A stretch of DNA of 64,000 bases from Streptomyces halstedii. GTDB lineage: Bacteria > Actinomycetota > Actinomycetes > Streptomycetales > Streptomycetaceae. Below are positions 36,801 through 42,651 of this stretch, piece after piece. The stretch is taken from NCBI GenBank assembly GCA_000720535.1, contig JOAZ01000001.1, positions 434,001 to 498,000 on the forward strand. The letters run 5' to 3'. Both the position numbers and the translations under genes were made by a program. Under the pieces are notes generated by a model, which was not told the DNA's origin, ran no database searches, and saw only the letters and a program-made list of their open reading frames with translations. Position 1 is the stretch's first letter; each line of letters starts with the position of its first letter.

Positions 36801-37718
36801 CGGCCCGGCCCCGGGGAGATCGGGCCCGGCCTTCGGCCAGTTGGGTCCGTTCTTGGGCAGGTCGGGGCCGCCCTTCGGGAGGTCGGGGCCGTTCTTGGGC
36901 AGGTCCGGGCCGCTCTTGGGCAGGTCCGGGCCGCTCTTCGGGAGGTCCGGGCCGTTCTTCGGCAGGTCGGGCCCGTTCTTGAAGTCGAGATCGGGGCCGT
37001 TCTTGAGGAAGTTGTTGTCGTACCCCTTGACGATGTGATGCGCCGCGTTGTGGAAGACGCTGGCCAACCCGCCCGCGATGGCCCCGAACGCGGCGTCCTT
37101 GAGGATCTGCCCCCAGTCGAAGCCGCCCGGCCGGCGCCCGGCCGGGGCGCCCAGCATCATGGCGAGCCGCACCGCGAAGGTGGTGAACGCCTCCGACAGC
37201 GCCTCGGTCAGCGACGGCAACAGGTGTGTGCGCTGGAGCAGATGGCTCAGTGTGGTGAGGATGAGCAGGCGGCTACGGGCCTTGGCGAGCGCGATCTGGG
37301 TGAGCGAGGCGCCGCCGGTGAAGAACGACATCGCCAGGTAGAACGCGATCTCGATGAGCAGGCGGATGACCTCGGCGATCACCTGCCACTTGGACTCCAT
37401 GATGTCCATCGACGCCTTGACGCGGCCGTCCGAGATCCGGTCCAACTGGTCGCCGAACTCACGCAGATAGTTCTTGCCGCCGTCGTCGGTGAGCATGCTC
37501 ATCGCCCGGACGTAGGCCCGGCCCACATCGTCCGGCATGGCGCCCGAGATGTTCTTCACCGAGTCCTCGATGAGCTGGGACAGCTCGCGTACCCGCTTGC
37601 CCAGCCGCCCGTACGGCTGCCGACTGGCGTACGCCAGGTCCTCGTCGGCCTGGAGCAGCCGTTCCCCGGTGAGGATGAACAGCATCGCGTTCACCTCGGG
37701 CGACGCCCGCATGCTCAC
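21852..37718 (-). CDS. giant multidomain T7SS-linked protein (5,288 aa), putative multi-enzyme effector
   Basis: One uninterrupted 15.9-kb frame from GTG 37718 (GAGGGGG upstream), last gene of the WXG100 operon. Order: helical N-terminus with a membrane-like stretch (1-230); KxGPDLP heptads (about 238-302); PPPY- and Pro/Thr-rich linkers; a caspase-like pair, His about 1130 (FVAHG) and Cys1177 (FSCETG); an OTU-type module with Cys1485 (GDGDCFF) and His1667 (DHY); a long beta-rich core (1790-3450); two degenerate OTU-like copies near 3700 (Cys replaced by Ser) and 3967; a pierisin-like ADP-ribosyltransferase (Arg4363, Ser4403, Glu4458); a metalloprotease HEFAH at 4610-4614 with GLRDEY; and an unrecognised C-terminal 430 residues. 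Giant streptomycete proteins of this kind are, as I recall, named lonely Cys domain-containing. Effector function is inferred from domains and context. Confidence 0.85.
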   Translation of the reverse strand: MSMRASPEVNAMLFILTGERLLQADEDLAYASRQPYGRLGKRVRELSQLIEDSVKNISGAMPDDVGRAYVRAMSMLTDDGGKNYLREFGDQLDRISDGRVKASMDIMESKWQVIAEVIRLLIEIAFYLAMSFFTGGASLTQIALAKARSRLLILTTLSHLLQRTHLLPSLTEALSEAFTTFAVRLAMMLGAPAGRRPGGFDWGQILKDAAFGAIAGGLASVFHNAAHHIVKGYDNNFLKNGPDLDFKNGPDLPKNGPDLPKSGPDLPKSGPDLPKNGPDLPKGGPDLPKNGPNWPKAGPDLPGAGPGAVPLTGHHAIKETSDFLASGGAESLAEILAGGLLYGDWSTSWSTFVGAGVSDRVGTALNAGAINTGTGLRDVMNGFRGAPPPTVSASGLPPSGKDTSGHSGVTTTGTGDGDPRTVDTRAPDTHRDNALGDDDRTSSRTQSPPPPYEAPPPYRNFDGYGMDPAESDLWRQVHTGSPQERADALNALAELRGGQPGTVETEIRDALHRSLANGPGLRVVADGQGTGVHLDTDHVRHTLDSLGSDSVRHEPPGTSATGPGGTTGSGPVATTGSGPSPQNSAPTTTHPHAPDTDADASTGSNATTDTDASTDTGSNPATDTGPNTAPHIDTAAVPDPTRTAPGDLPTNVAPAPTPPAPAPTPTPPAATPTPPPASAPTSTAAPNNAPAQTPGGARTTGGNEHRDAPVVTSSPETVDHADPQVQVTDPDSVGSPSPDNGDTEATHTDPLTVVVTDGPLPYDDPAEAARLLDLAGGDRAVVLGPPAVTPVTDTPAPGTPTTGAQTTGTPGRGTPSREAAVLTRDSPNGPVRVRPLSTVPPVTGPGDGTDGDLGTVFPGADVLLPLSAALGPDTTSDSGLDTGSRRPVTESSATVGTVSTEGTTHGTEDTAPPTRATPPPPPAPEKEGSRPLDTETSPAPSPAPHPAPDGTTTTPRDPEEVASDLLLESEPTPTATTPPPTAPSPPLPPPTTPAPKDSAWSSLARLVARPFRSADSPARSAPPVVTTLDGHALPVDQVRRLVADGVTGPRQGTAVRTLTVSQSPAEDHTPQSAARQRLLDQDGYRDTRRVTSTPTTDGDGPPPPRTVFTGPSRPLPGSGTPKGADYFVAHGTPRTVTLGTNDSTLPSVVVSGVQLGEVLRAWGKPGDRTRPLVLFSCETGKQPRVAGLPVAQHVANRTGRPVYAPTSEAGTAKDADGVVRAVLTEGTDGPGEWRLFTPEPSGRRLDALARSAGLHSGRGPADAFTRARTLQAVRTLRGTLGPDAEQLPKRRELLRGLAFAEGLRWRTPDPAGRYADARMTPDLLRRMVTDRYGLAEGTEPGRDQYTGFLGEAARLRSGGGPEVTLRTLIPPPAAEPPPSAPVYPQDVRGLAYAHSARVTWLLSDGPLPLSELGLSPEDTATLLRRRPDLVPGTAPAPATDRPATTGESVTDLSVVGPPGGDTETPLVRADDRDFRRTAVPGDGDCFFRSVLISARGQNTLHQWADLDVSGLRDLLGTRLTRSELADALTESAPDPVLTVLGDLREHFIGGATPRDEAGEAAWERASDAILAGDAALWRRLLLQSPYPGLLDVAPTPEAARRLGSGGLLTETAARTALWSSPFGDLLPTALARATDVDLRVVHDGTVTAVNPGGRGGTLYVAYNGQDHYEALTTPLPAPDAPLTAPAPTPTPDLAPLPPAPTPTPETLGTTPSPTPTPTPPPLPDPDPDPVPDPDPDPVADPNATPATDTDPVTTEESERVPLETQLERHRPPRLLTGDDAPPPGPPPKSVTFEDASHLPAVLLNPEADDTSGTAPPGGLMSGVGRTTLRGVDQVADEILAHLPPHVRERFDDAELRRLLAEEPSAFTGPRGATFVARARSEVGYEVTVEAVPYHRWERLPDPDGVTVKLDTVHRGQATTGVPRSVGTMRRVAGALSMGPPLEWMLKLGASVGRSRRTDINTGTQALSQTEMRGMDGSHLHLDDVYYRVRVDEVTPAPGAPAPGAPAGPVTTDTTSVPVESTGWRRHEIRRHDFAMRHGLTWRLQDSLTEPYSGPARAPKKITFPDGLTPRVTDTEALYLRDSPEDMALAMSGARPGSSAHQRLVSFLRPGKLLGLFPRLSGQVVGPELTRGGSHHPLGHLIVERAVAHEGTLVTEATKVEVRDVTQGVFQNDRTHTRETRIGVQVTAGPNHTLTGGPVDVRLQGGPMARVDVGAGRAHYLGGSAARKVTGRVKGTPVGLYRVEKTLYLRKPGEPSSAARPFRVVTLDWLPTTEAKRLASWDTRTPAQSAPEPGPEPTAPPYLTQDDPTHLGQTRAEGFLPEHPVSDAETETAEGTGAVRETGAPAPDPMTTFADSVLDALHRSYPALFPAPWELRHPKVARLLRGDGPARTALHNDRQVREALNRPTLAQSLEVLTTTGVPVSLTETGAFRDGHHTLTLTAQLTDRRYETSLSERSLRNSVSATQQVGQGQQGSSTLSAGVEVGVSPRDKDKAPETGTARRTGWSTFGVRQAWGRNRATRNGVSVTNDHLTAQTSAHLFSYRVELNASFDGHRRPRGWARLVTVGALGAGYFVSRVGERPLFEKGTAPVGRVELAVPAAHSSTRYGPAPKPAGPPASPAPTPGPEELSSTEAESLIDGTGPVQDPADPETSWTRDLLSRPFAILGVEGARQRQDMTDRTAAQATGDSWHVTTPGTPLRNVLRRAMENVWVAGHLSQALGPFGIRTTGLEAAGPLQTHHVKATFRARLHNLRVAGDPNASSFEVTTGADRRTTGSGGSSSRTTVGVQNSLALQHVDGHHPVHGSYAAGGQLSWGKGSSESRANSNGRNTILTYAGRTYPVLGDLTETVAVRDRWSAALGLIGTRSASAVRSLAGRAAPWLGRQAPQPRPAAARSHHVPDAVVMHVPMQDAIETGLAPDGLGTQTPHHLGKGYEVPPFLRQRRFATHATGQLDASAHARELLPQLDALGVPSHDREQVLQMLSPDFLRGQVHELTTDGVTLPVQYRAWARPGDLPTGGSPGQLRFQLTPVRTTVDRLRNGYEVEDYRPTGRDVEKGSSQDHGRDATLSVSESPAVQKGSGLLGVGPSLQGGAAGQQQSSRSRGVGRAVNPNIATTQSHAELITSYELTVTMTDGVGDALLGPVTGDVGTLRELLPVSLLTPETTGTRNDGTDGNSESDSQGSVDGPERRVTVLTAAQARPDEVSAWRSRDSDLSLDDVVGTGFLAVDVLGAANVHDALTLATAQADGAGDGHAGTVLDGTALKGAVREARRTPLTVLGTAPAQALQEASGQTGLTAGLREALSPRGLSLPPLSSARLLGQSHTADARLYAKLDRRGARLLAVENKPRMEGAVRNKESDSHDAGLSSTVEGVTGTAPMAGTDGAGVITPGVSAPLASTTDSARLKGATEAHLGTHLKVSTQRSMLFALPVRWLSVVEADHHLTDGRAFRALGHARRGPRATEAETTTLVWVREDIAHDLGLLDTKTFPEESRTAWDRMAESQADMTEAEKRYYDARARARTAWLDMTEAERTGALAEAAAPTGTTSPEIAGTTPKAPVPAEVSRAVTDWRAAREEALLWEARTVEAAEQTRRLHAAAERVTARHYGQDPATPAPAPATETATETATDKTTGKTAGKTADKATVEDTASPTPDDASTYTKPEWRTETPPRYTVSEATESGLRTLTAPGGGPVLEVHAVPHDGASFFHALITAAAHHDRLPPLLGTTPDNTTPVAAPGHPDTVEAVRSRLVEALGQRGNEDLLAALAPETSDTFTKDELTAAEVALDAPHRDEFETLGTVPQSRWLDEGERLRLAAEALSRTFASGPAAWDHGAADLLPALAARVLRLPVTVVTSDGVHQRFLPPGVDPVTAGDTLGPELTLFVADKHFHVALPEGTPAPYPAPAPPPATEGSPKTAQTPATPVHPSPGTLPWAPPTTGTGPSKPRYRLGHDGVLTAPDGATYTQGTPTGRGNAFFGALSEALTTASRQPNLIARHAGRLRAYAGSPPGRLMRLYGMPGAPTERDGLFRPPPIQTRRGQLTPSDMERDRLLRAHIGRADWGTHADRAMAEWAARTSGVTVTLVEENGTAHTFPGGTREGAPAIDAHVVLRRRGGDFVPLLPHTPAPTTPPPTTPTPPAPASPAPAPAPAPLTPPSVLPLATPLVTPPPPAPLTPPSPTGGDLPGMEDALELSTMSGATTSPAPPVPVGATSTDTSPWPYDREWEALTSGASRVVREGDGWTVWGHLDGDPNLTELAAENKALGLRGVFRAEGSTAGRGTDVSGHPYDRGPAWDWYHPTHGLIGSSPFRPAPDSAPADAESLALPPRDDTTTAPVPPVPPHRTAAQSTPSLDELPHPMRWRTDTAPLYRFASLGPQEVFLNGLRAKGAGLAHVLDHVHNGTGQGSGYVSAGRDAEYVAKSIRRTPEDAAALDARYRWRYDLDLPGGIDVNGTLGMASPHPGRREVLFPGGVAPRFIRGAQRMLDGRPFGPYRANPEYHPLPPPARRDTRPRYVVNSGFDARRFTYGGERITDLTVRIAVNGPADQAAAVLERLNAGVAAHFNTPGHHLPNGDRLHVTVEPVRRTEDAHLTVELVGRDREMTQSAWWTDASATDLAHEFAHQLGLRDEYRDDSAPQRPQVTGSLLGAYDQAPPDPSLAPAGLRSRHLHLLSAVIGELDAHTGPVERNDAERDSPDPDRDGGLRTARAAAPPVTRRTVWVDPVSLPRPDDQAAGTRDQPESVAPRAPRRGEEDPEKTAFETFEHELTSAAFRPDAVAADFSAPLEAYVSGTDPQTRTRRVRKARALIDGLPNHYPDESVNAAHAALDTYDHARPAFAVPGARYVSASYVSGAVGNGYINRDIPGVVIVEGEPYAPVFSTVYADALHESPPRNKDVGQDDHGLIQIHTGDAGTGERVLWISVGQSLRQLKWMDKYAKHGGAPLPLIRSFLVPLHVLNDISRSAVTEHNSGGDHTEDLNVDKHFAANQFGIREPESLEALRQFALPGSLRTYTYGDTEGAPASWGEVRGAGELREKLGIPTEDIPGFPVFTDDNGEFLSHSKYAEKTSVLRRIASAHTNTTTLLEKSDRVVPKSFVKEFFWKHAPQHLKDQANQGRPEYRRAADRFVWDLVLPWASQARIAEEIHSGFEEFLRSNPTTVPVDYSLTDEPATFRGERRSAAIGLGATHRELMEARRTIREGFEKLDFTRAFEESGTLANSREVRALLGRLKNRNKEILDDYPFKIGDRDTLLAKNLPYAESARDFHRDLEAALPWDRTGYPGLAAVVAELRKISEGVLG
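36811..37006 (-). repeat. 21-bp tandem repeats encoding KxGPDLP heptads
   Basis: About nine copies of a 21-bp unit within the giant gene encode the heptad K-(N/S/G/A)-G-P-D-L-P. The third codon positions vary, so the array is old enough to have drifted. It forms a hinge between the N-terminal helical/membrane-like domain and the rest of the protein. Confidence 0.85.
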
Positions 37719-37847
37719 CGCGGGCCCCCTCGTCCGTCCGCCGGCCGGGCGGTCCCCCGGCCCGGCCGGGCGGCGGCGCCGCGCGCACGCACCGGACCGG
37801 CCCCGCCGCGACCGCGCGGGGGACCGGACCGGACCGTGAGGAGGGGA

Positions 37848-38204
37848 TCAGTGGCGGGCATGTCCGCCGTTGACGTCGGAGATCCGGCTGCTCTGCTTCG
37901 AGATGTCCTCAAGTGCCCTGTTGCGCAAGGCTTTCATCGTCTGCACGTTCTCCAGCGTGCCCTCCGTGATGCCGACCACGGCGTCCCGGATGGCCAGGCA
38001 GGTGTCCTTCGTCGCCTGCCGCTCCTCCTGTTCCTGCGGGCGGACCTTCTTGGCGAAGTCGTCGCTGACGCCGGGCCAGGTGACCGTGTCGCTGACCTCG
38101 TCGAGGAAGTCGGCCGCCATGGCGTGGGCGATCTCGGCGATCGCCTCCAACTGCCGGGTCCCGGCCTGGATGCGGTTCGGGTCCGCGAAGTACCTGTCCG
38201 ACAC
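37848..38204 (-). CDS. small WXG100-like helical protein, probable partner of the giant protein
   Basis: A 118-residue, mostly helical protein with a WPG turn (DTVTWPGVSDDFAKKV about residues 40-55) flanked by amphipathic helices, the WXG100 helix-turn-helix-hairpin layout. GTG 38204 starts two bases after the YbaB-like gene, so the two are coupled. It directly precedes the giant gene (129 bp). Small helical proteins encoded upstream of large T7SS toxins act as their targeting partners in LXG systems of Firmicutes; a similar role is inferred here. No YxxxD/E export motif at the C-terminus is obvious. Confidence 0.75.
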   Translation of the reverse strand: MSDRYFADPNRIQAGTRQLEAIAEIAHAMAADFLDEVSDTVTWPGVSDDFAKKVRPQEQEERQATKDTCLAIRDAVVGITEGTLENVQTMKALRNRALEDISKQSSRISDVNGGHARH

Positions 38205-38206
38205 GG

Positions 38207-38659
38207 CTACTCCTCACCGTCCTCGCCGAGCGCGTCACGCCACCGGGCGTCACCGTCCCGCCCGCCGCGCCCCTCGTCCGGATCGCGCAGCACGTCCGGG
38301 CCGAACAGCTTCTCCCAGTCGACCTCCAGCCCCCGCAACTCCGGTACACCGGGGTGGCTTTCCGCGAAGGGGGCCATCGCCCGCATGACGTGCCGGCCCA
38401 TCCGCGTACGCGCCTCCTGCGTGGCTTCCAGCACGCTCGCGGCCAACTCCTGCGGTGCCATGGCCCGGTACTTGCCGTCCAGGAACTCCAGGTCGCTCAG
38501 TTCACCCTGGGCGCCCACGGTGACCCGCACGGCACGGTCCGAGGAGACGGCGCCGATCGACGCGTCCCGCAGTTCGCGCTCCGTGCGCGCCACGGCCTCC
38601 TCGGTGGCCTTGAGCTCGGCCACCGCCTGATCGATGCGCTTCTCCAGCGAATCGGTCAC
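38207..38659 (-). CDS. YbaB/EbfC-family-like protein in T7SS operon
   Basis: A 150-residue protein starting with an amphipathic helix (SLEKRIDQAVAELKATEEAVARTERELRDASIGAVSSD described by its ends), then a strand-rich VRVTVGAQGELSDLEFLDGKYRAM and a helical VLEATQEARTRMGRHV, the YbaB/EbfC fold. True YbaB proteins are nucleoid-associated, but this branch recurs in streptomycete T7SS loci, where a DNA role is unproven. GTG 38659 gives the family-like start; the longer frame to 39244 overlaps the AAWKG gene. The acidic tail (DPDEGRGGRDGD) is variable. Confidence 0.75.
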   Translation of the reverse strand: MTDSLEKRIDQAVAELKATEEAVARTERELRDASIGAVSSDRAVRVTVGAQGELSDLEFLDGKYRAMAPQELAASVLEATQEARTRMGRHVMRAMAPFAESHPGVPELRGLEVDWEKLFGPDVLRDPDEGRGGRDGDARWRDALGEDGEE

Positions 38660-38762
38660 TGCTCTCGTCTCCCCTCGCTGCCTCGTACGGCGTCCCACCG
38701 GATCGCATCGTAACCGGCGTGCACGTCGTACCGTACGGCCGGAACCGCTGTGACCTGCGGCC

Positions 38763-41700
38763 TCAGCGTCCGATGACGCTCGGTGCGCTTCCCCCTTCGG
38801 TGCCCCAGACGTCCTCGTCCTCCTCCAGGTAGTCCGAGGACGTGACCGGCGTGCGCGACCCGGCCGACGCGTCCGCGCCGTCGTCGGGCGTACGGCCGCC
38901 TGTGGTCGCCGGACGCGCCGCGGGCGTGAGGAAGGTGTCCTCGTCCTCCGCGCGGCCCCACGGGCTGCGCCTGCGGCGGTTGCGGCGCTTGCCCTCTTCG
39001 GCCGCGTCGGTGAGGACGGCGCGGACCCGCTCGCCGTGCGAGCCCTTGTCGCCCCCGCCCGCGCCTCCCATGCCGCCCATCGGAGACATCGGCATGCCGG
39101 GGCTCGACTGGCCGCCCGTGCCCGACTGGCCGCCGCCGGCGCCCGACTGGGCGTTGTCCGGCAGCCCGCCGGACGGCGTCTGGCCGTTCGACGCCAGGAG
39201 ATCGGTCCCGCCGCCCGCGAGGGGCGTGACCGAGCCCGGGACACCGACCCCCTGGTCCCCGAGAGGGGAGGACAAACCCTGGTTCAGGCCGTCGAGCGTG
39301 CCCAGACTCACGCTTTCGCCCGTTCCGCCGGAGCCACCGGAAGCACCGGAGCCACCGGAAGCACCGGTCCCCGCACCTCCGCCCGCGCCGCCCGACCCGG
39401 GGGACGAGAGGCCGTCGAGCGACGGCAGATCACCGAGCCGGCTGCCGATGGTGTCCAGACTCCCCGTGTCCCGGGGTGAGTTGAGGCTGCCGAGATCCAC
39501 CTGTCTGGTGTTCCCCTGCGGATCGGTGACGGTGGCGATCCCGGTGTCCGGGTCGATCACCTGCTTGCTGCCGTCCGGGAAGGTGGTGGTGGGCTTCCCG
39601 TTCTCCAGGACGGTGTGGGACCCGTCGGGATTGGTCACGTCCGCCCCGTAGGTGAGGTCCGTCGTGGTGGTGGTGCCGTCCGGGGAGGTGGTGGTCAGGA
39701 TGCCGGTGTCCGGGTCGAACGAGGCGCGGCTGCCGTCCGGGTAGCTCGTGAGGAAGTCGCCGCCGCTCAACGAGGTGATGCCACCGGTGGAGGACTCAAG
39801 CCCGCCGGCGCCGCCCGTGCCGTTCAGCCCGCCCAGGTCGCCCAGGGACTCGGTGACGGTCCGTGAGGCGATGTCCGAGAAGTCAGGCGTGCCCGAACCG
39901 CCCGTGCCCGTCCCGCCGGTGTCCGTCCCGCCGGTCGAGTTGAGTCCGCCGAGGGTTCCGAGGTCCGTCGTGGTGGTGGTGCCGTCCGGAGCGGTGGTGG
40001 TGGCCATGCCGGTGCCGGGGTCGATGCTCTGGGTGGTGCCGTCCGGGAAGGTGGTGGTGAGGCGGCCGTCGTCGAGGGTGGTGGTGGAGCCGTCCGGATT
40101 GGTGACGGTGGTGCCGTCGCCGAGCCGCGTCGTGGTGACGGTCCCGTCGGGGGCGGTACTGGTGAGGAGGCCGGTGCCGGGGTCGAAGGAGGTGCTGGTC
40201 CCGTCGGGGAAGGTGTTGGTGAGGAGGCCTTTGCCGTCCAGGGACGTGCTGCCGCCGGTGGGTGTCTCCAGGCCGGACGTCCCGCCCGCTCCCGTGCCGT
40301 TGAGGCCGTCCAGGCCGTCCAGTCCCTGTGTCACCGGTGCGCCGTCGCGGTCGCGGCCCGTGCCGCCGGTGCCGTTGAGCCCGCCGAAGCCGCCGACCGA
40401 CGTCACCGGCATACCGCTCGGCCCGAGGCCGTCCAGGCCGCCGTTCGTCCCGTCGCCTCCCGTGCCGTCCAGGCCGCCGGTCGTGCCGTCGCCCCCCAGG
40501 CCGTTCAGACCGCCGATGTCGCCCAGGCTCGTGGTCACCGGGATGTTGCCCGGCCCGTCGCCGCCACCGGAGTTGAGGTTGCCGAGGTTCTCCTCCAGTT
40601 TCTTGCGCTCCTCCTCGGCCTTGGCCTCTGCCTCGGCCTTCTCCTTCTCGTACTCGGCCTTCTCCCGCTCCTTCTCGGCCTTGGCCTCGGCCTTCTCCTT
40701 CTCGTACTCCTCCTTCTCCTTCTCCTTCTCGGCCTTGGCTTCCGCCTTCTCCTTCTCGTACTCCTCCTTGTCCTTCTCCGCCTGGGCCTTGGCCTCGGCC
40801 TTCTCCTTCTCGTACTCCTCCTTCTCCTTCTCGGCCTCCGCCTTCTCCTTCTCCGCCTGCGCGTCCGCGTAGTCCTCGGACGCCGTGCTGGTGGTCTTCG
40901 GCTTGGGCACGTTCTCCGTGAACTCGTCCCCGATGTCCAGGAAGGAGTTGTTCAGCGCTGACTGGACCCGTGCCGCCGGTTCACCGAGGTGGGTGTCCGC
41001 GCCCTGGCTCCAGATGCGTACGGCCTCTTCGCCGACCTTCTTCCAGGACTCCATGTCGGCCAGGTCGCCGTACGTCGGATGGGTCTGGCTGAACCCGGCC
41101 TCGGGGCGCGCGCTGTGGACCGTGGCGCCGGGTGCCCCCATGTACCCCGGATAGGTCGTGCTGTAGATCTTGGTCTTGCTGATGTTGTTCTCCTCGGACC
41201 ACCTGCCGAGTTCGTCGAGGACGTACCGCAGCACCCGGTGCGGATCGAAGTAGGCCGACTTGGCCCACGTGAACCACGCGTCCAGGAGCTCCTGCGCCGC
41301 CTTGCGCAACTCCTGCTTGCCCTCGGCCAGGGCGCGCGCGTAGACGGTGCCGGTCGCGCCCTCCTGCCCGCCGGAGCCGGTGAAGGTGTCGACGTACCCC
41401 TCGTAGTTCTCCCGGACCTTCTTGATCAGGCTGCGGAAGACGTCGGCGGCCTCACCCTTCCAGGCGGCGTCCTCCTTGCCGAGCGCGTCCTCCCAGCCCT
41501 TGATCACCACGGCGTGGTCCTTGAAGAACTTCGCGGCGCGGTCGAAGGACTCCGCCGTCCTGTCGAACGACGAGAGGTCCACGGCACTGGCGGTGGGGAC
41601 GCTCAGCCCGTTGAAGGACATGCCCTCGGTGTTGCCGTTGTACAGCGCGATCAGGGCGTTGCGCGGGCCGTTCATGTACTGGGCGAGACCGATGGTGCTG

Positions 41701-42140
41701 AGCTTCTGGTCGTTGTAGTCCGTGAAGTCGTTGCCCGTGCTCACCGCGATCTCGCCGGCGGACTCGCCCGAGGTGTCGGCGAACTGGACACCGTCGTCGC
41801 CGTGGACGGTCCCCTCGAAGACGATGCGCGCCTGCTTCAACTGGGCGTTGCTGCCGCTCTGGTCGAAGAACCAGAGGTCGTAGTCCTGGCCGCTCTGCAT
41901 CTCGAAGCCGGACTTCTCCAGGACGTCCTGGAGGGAGCGGTTCTTGATGTCCATCCGGAAGAGCATGCCGCCGTGGTCGGAGCGCAGCTTCTCGAAGACG
42001 GCCGACCGCTTGGGAACCGGGTAACCGGTCACATGGGAGACCACGTTCGCCCATACGTCGTCCTCGTCACCCTTGGCGGTGCCGCCCTCGTACTTGTTGA
42101 CGTGTTCCTTGGACGTGGGGTCGTACCGTTCCTCGGGCAC
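38763..42140 (-). CDS. AAWKG-motif T7SS substrate-like protein with coiled coil and PDGT repeats
   Basis: 1,125 residues from GTG 42140 (GGAGGGG upstream). The N-terminal 400 residues form a helical domain with an AAWKG turn at 225-229, a WXG-type signature and the hallmark, as I recall, of a family named after it. About residues 420-517 are a highly charged Lys/Glu/Ala coiled coil (EKEKEEYEKEKAEAKA repeats). A Gly-rich stretch leads to two tandem modules of about 90 residues (640-940) built from T-x-PDGT and DPDTGI/DPGTG turns, reminiscent of YD/RHS-like beta structures. The C-terminus has an SDYLEEDEDVWG tail that fits the YxxxD/E export signal. No signal peptide. Probably secreted by the ESX machine and long enough to span the cell wall. 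Confidence 0.8.
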   Translation of the reverse strand: MPEERYDPTSKEHVNKYEGGTAKGDEDDVWANVVSHVTGYPVPKRSAVFEKLRSDHGGMLFRMDIKNRSLQDVLEKSGFEMQSGQDYDLWFFDQSGSNAQLKQARIVFEGTVHGDDGVQFADTSGESAGEIAVSTGNDFTDYNDQKLSTIGLAQYMNGPRNALIALYNGNTEGMSFNGLSVPTASAVDLSSFDRTAESFDRAAKFFKDHAVVIKGWEDALGKEDAAWKGEAADVFRSLIKKVRENYEGYVDTFTGSGGQEGATGTVYARALAEGKQELRKAAQELLDAWFTWAKSAYFDPHRVLRYVLDELGRWSEENNISKTKIYSTTYPGYMGAPGATVHSARPEAGFSQTHPTYGDLADMESWKKVGEEAVRIWSQGADTHLGEPAARVQSALNNSFLDIGDEFTENVPKPKTTSTASEDYADAQAEKEKAEAEKEKEEYEKEKAEAKAQAEKDKEEYEKEKAEAKAEKEKEKEEYEKEKAEAKAEKEREKAEYEKEKAEAEAKAEEERKKLEENLGNLNSGGGDGPGNIPVTTSLGDIGGLNGLGGDGTTGGLDGTGGDGTNGGLDGLGPSGMPVTSVGGFGGLNGTGGTGRDRDGAPVTQGLDGLDGLNGTGAGGTSGLETPTGGSTSLDGKGLLTNTFPDGTSTSFDPGTGLLTSTAPDGTVTTTRLGDGTTVTNPDGSTTTLDDGRLTTTFPDGTTQSIDPGTGMATTTAPDGTTTTTDLGTLGGLNSTGGTDTGGTGTGGSGTPDFSDIASRTVTESLGDLGGLNGTGGAGGLESSTGGITSLSGGDFLTSYPDGSRASFDPDTGILTTTSPDGTTTTTDLTYGADVTNPDGSHTVLENGKPTTTFPDGSKQVIDPDTGIATVTDPQGNTRQVDLGSLNSPRDTGSLDTIGSRLGDLPSLDGLSSPGSGGAGGGAGTGASGGSGASGGSGGTGESVSLGTLDGLNQGLSSPLGDQGVGVPGSVTPLAGGGTDLLASNGQTPSGGLPDNAQSGAGGGQSGTGGQSSPGMPMSPMGGMGGAGGGDKGSHGERVRAVLTDAAEEGKRRNRRRRSPWGRAEDEDTFLTPAARPATTGGRTPDDGADASAGSRTPVTSSDYLEEDEDVWGTEGGSAPSVIGR

Positions 42141-42207
42141 CGCGCGCCCCTCCTGCTCGGGTCGTGGCCGGCCGAACCGGGCGGATACCGCCGGCTCCGC
42201 CGACGAA

Positions 42208-42651
42208 TCAGCTCTCGGTCTTCGTGGGCACCACGCTGCTGTCGACCTCGGAGAACAACTGGAGCAGGGTCTGGGCGTCGATCGAGTCCAGGTTGGTCTG
42301 CTTGGTCTTGTTCATCGTGTCGATGGTCTCCTGGAGGGCCGCCTTCAGTTCCTTGAAGAAGGTCTCCTGGTCGCCGAGCAGCGTGTCGATGGAGGTCGCG
42401 GCGGTGGTGATGCTCTGGATCAGCGTCGGTCCGGAGACGAGGTCGTCGGTGGTCATCTTGCCGATCCGGAGGACCTGCTGGTTCTTGTCCGGGTTCTCCG
42501 TCGTGGTGTGCCCGTTGACGATGTGACCCAGGGGACGGATGCCGTCGACCTCTTCCTTGCGGTACCGGTGGGCCGACTTGGACGCGTCCTCCACGTCCAC
42601 GTCGCGGAACGCCTGAAGCTGCTTCAGGTCGAGATGGGTCAGGTCGGCCAC
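42208..42651 (-). CDS. helical T7SS-operon protein of unknown function
   Basis: A 147-residue, mostly helical protein (DLTHLDLKQLQAFRDVDV at the start; LIQSITTAATSIDTLLGDQETFFKELKAALQETIDTM in the C-terminal half, described by its ends). No WXG, no signal peptide, no membrane segment. GTG 42651 follows GGAGGG. It lies between the WXG100 pair and the AAWKG gene in the same direction, so it is likely a chaperone or accessory of the secreted set. I do not recognise the family. Confidence 0.7.
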   Translation of the reverse strand: MADLTHLDLKQLQAFRDVDVEDASKSAHRYRKEEVDGIRPLGHIVNGHTTTENPDKNQQVLRIGKMTTDDLVSGPTLIQSITTAATSIDTLLGDQETFFKELKAALQETIDTMNKTKQTNLDSIDAQTLLQLFSEVDSSVVPTKTES

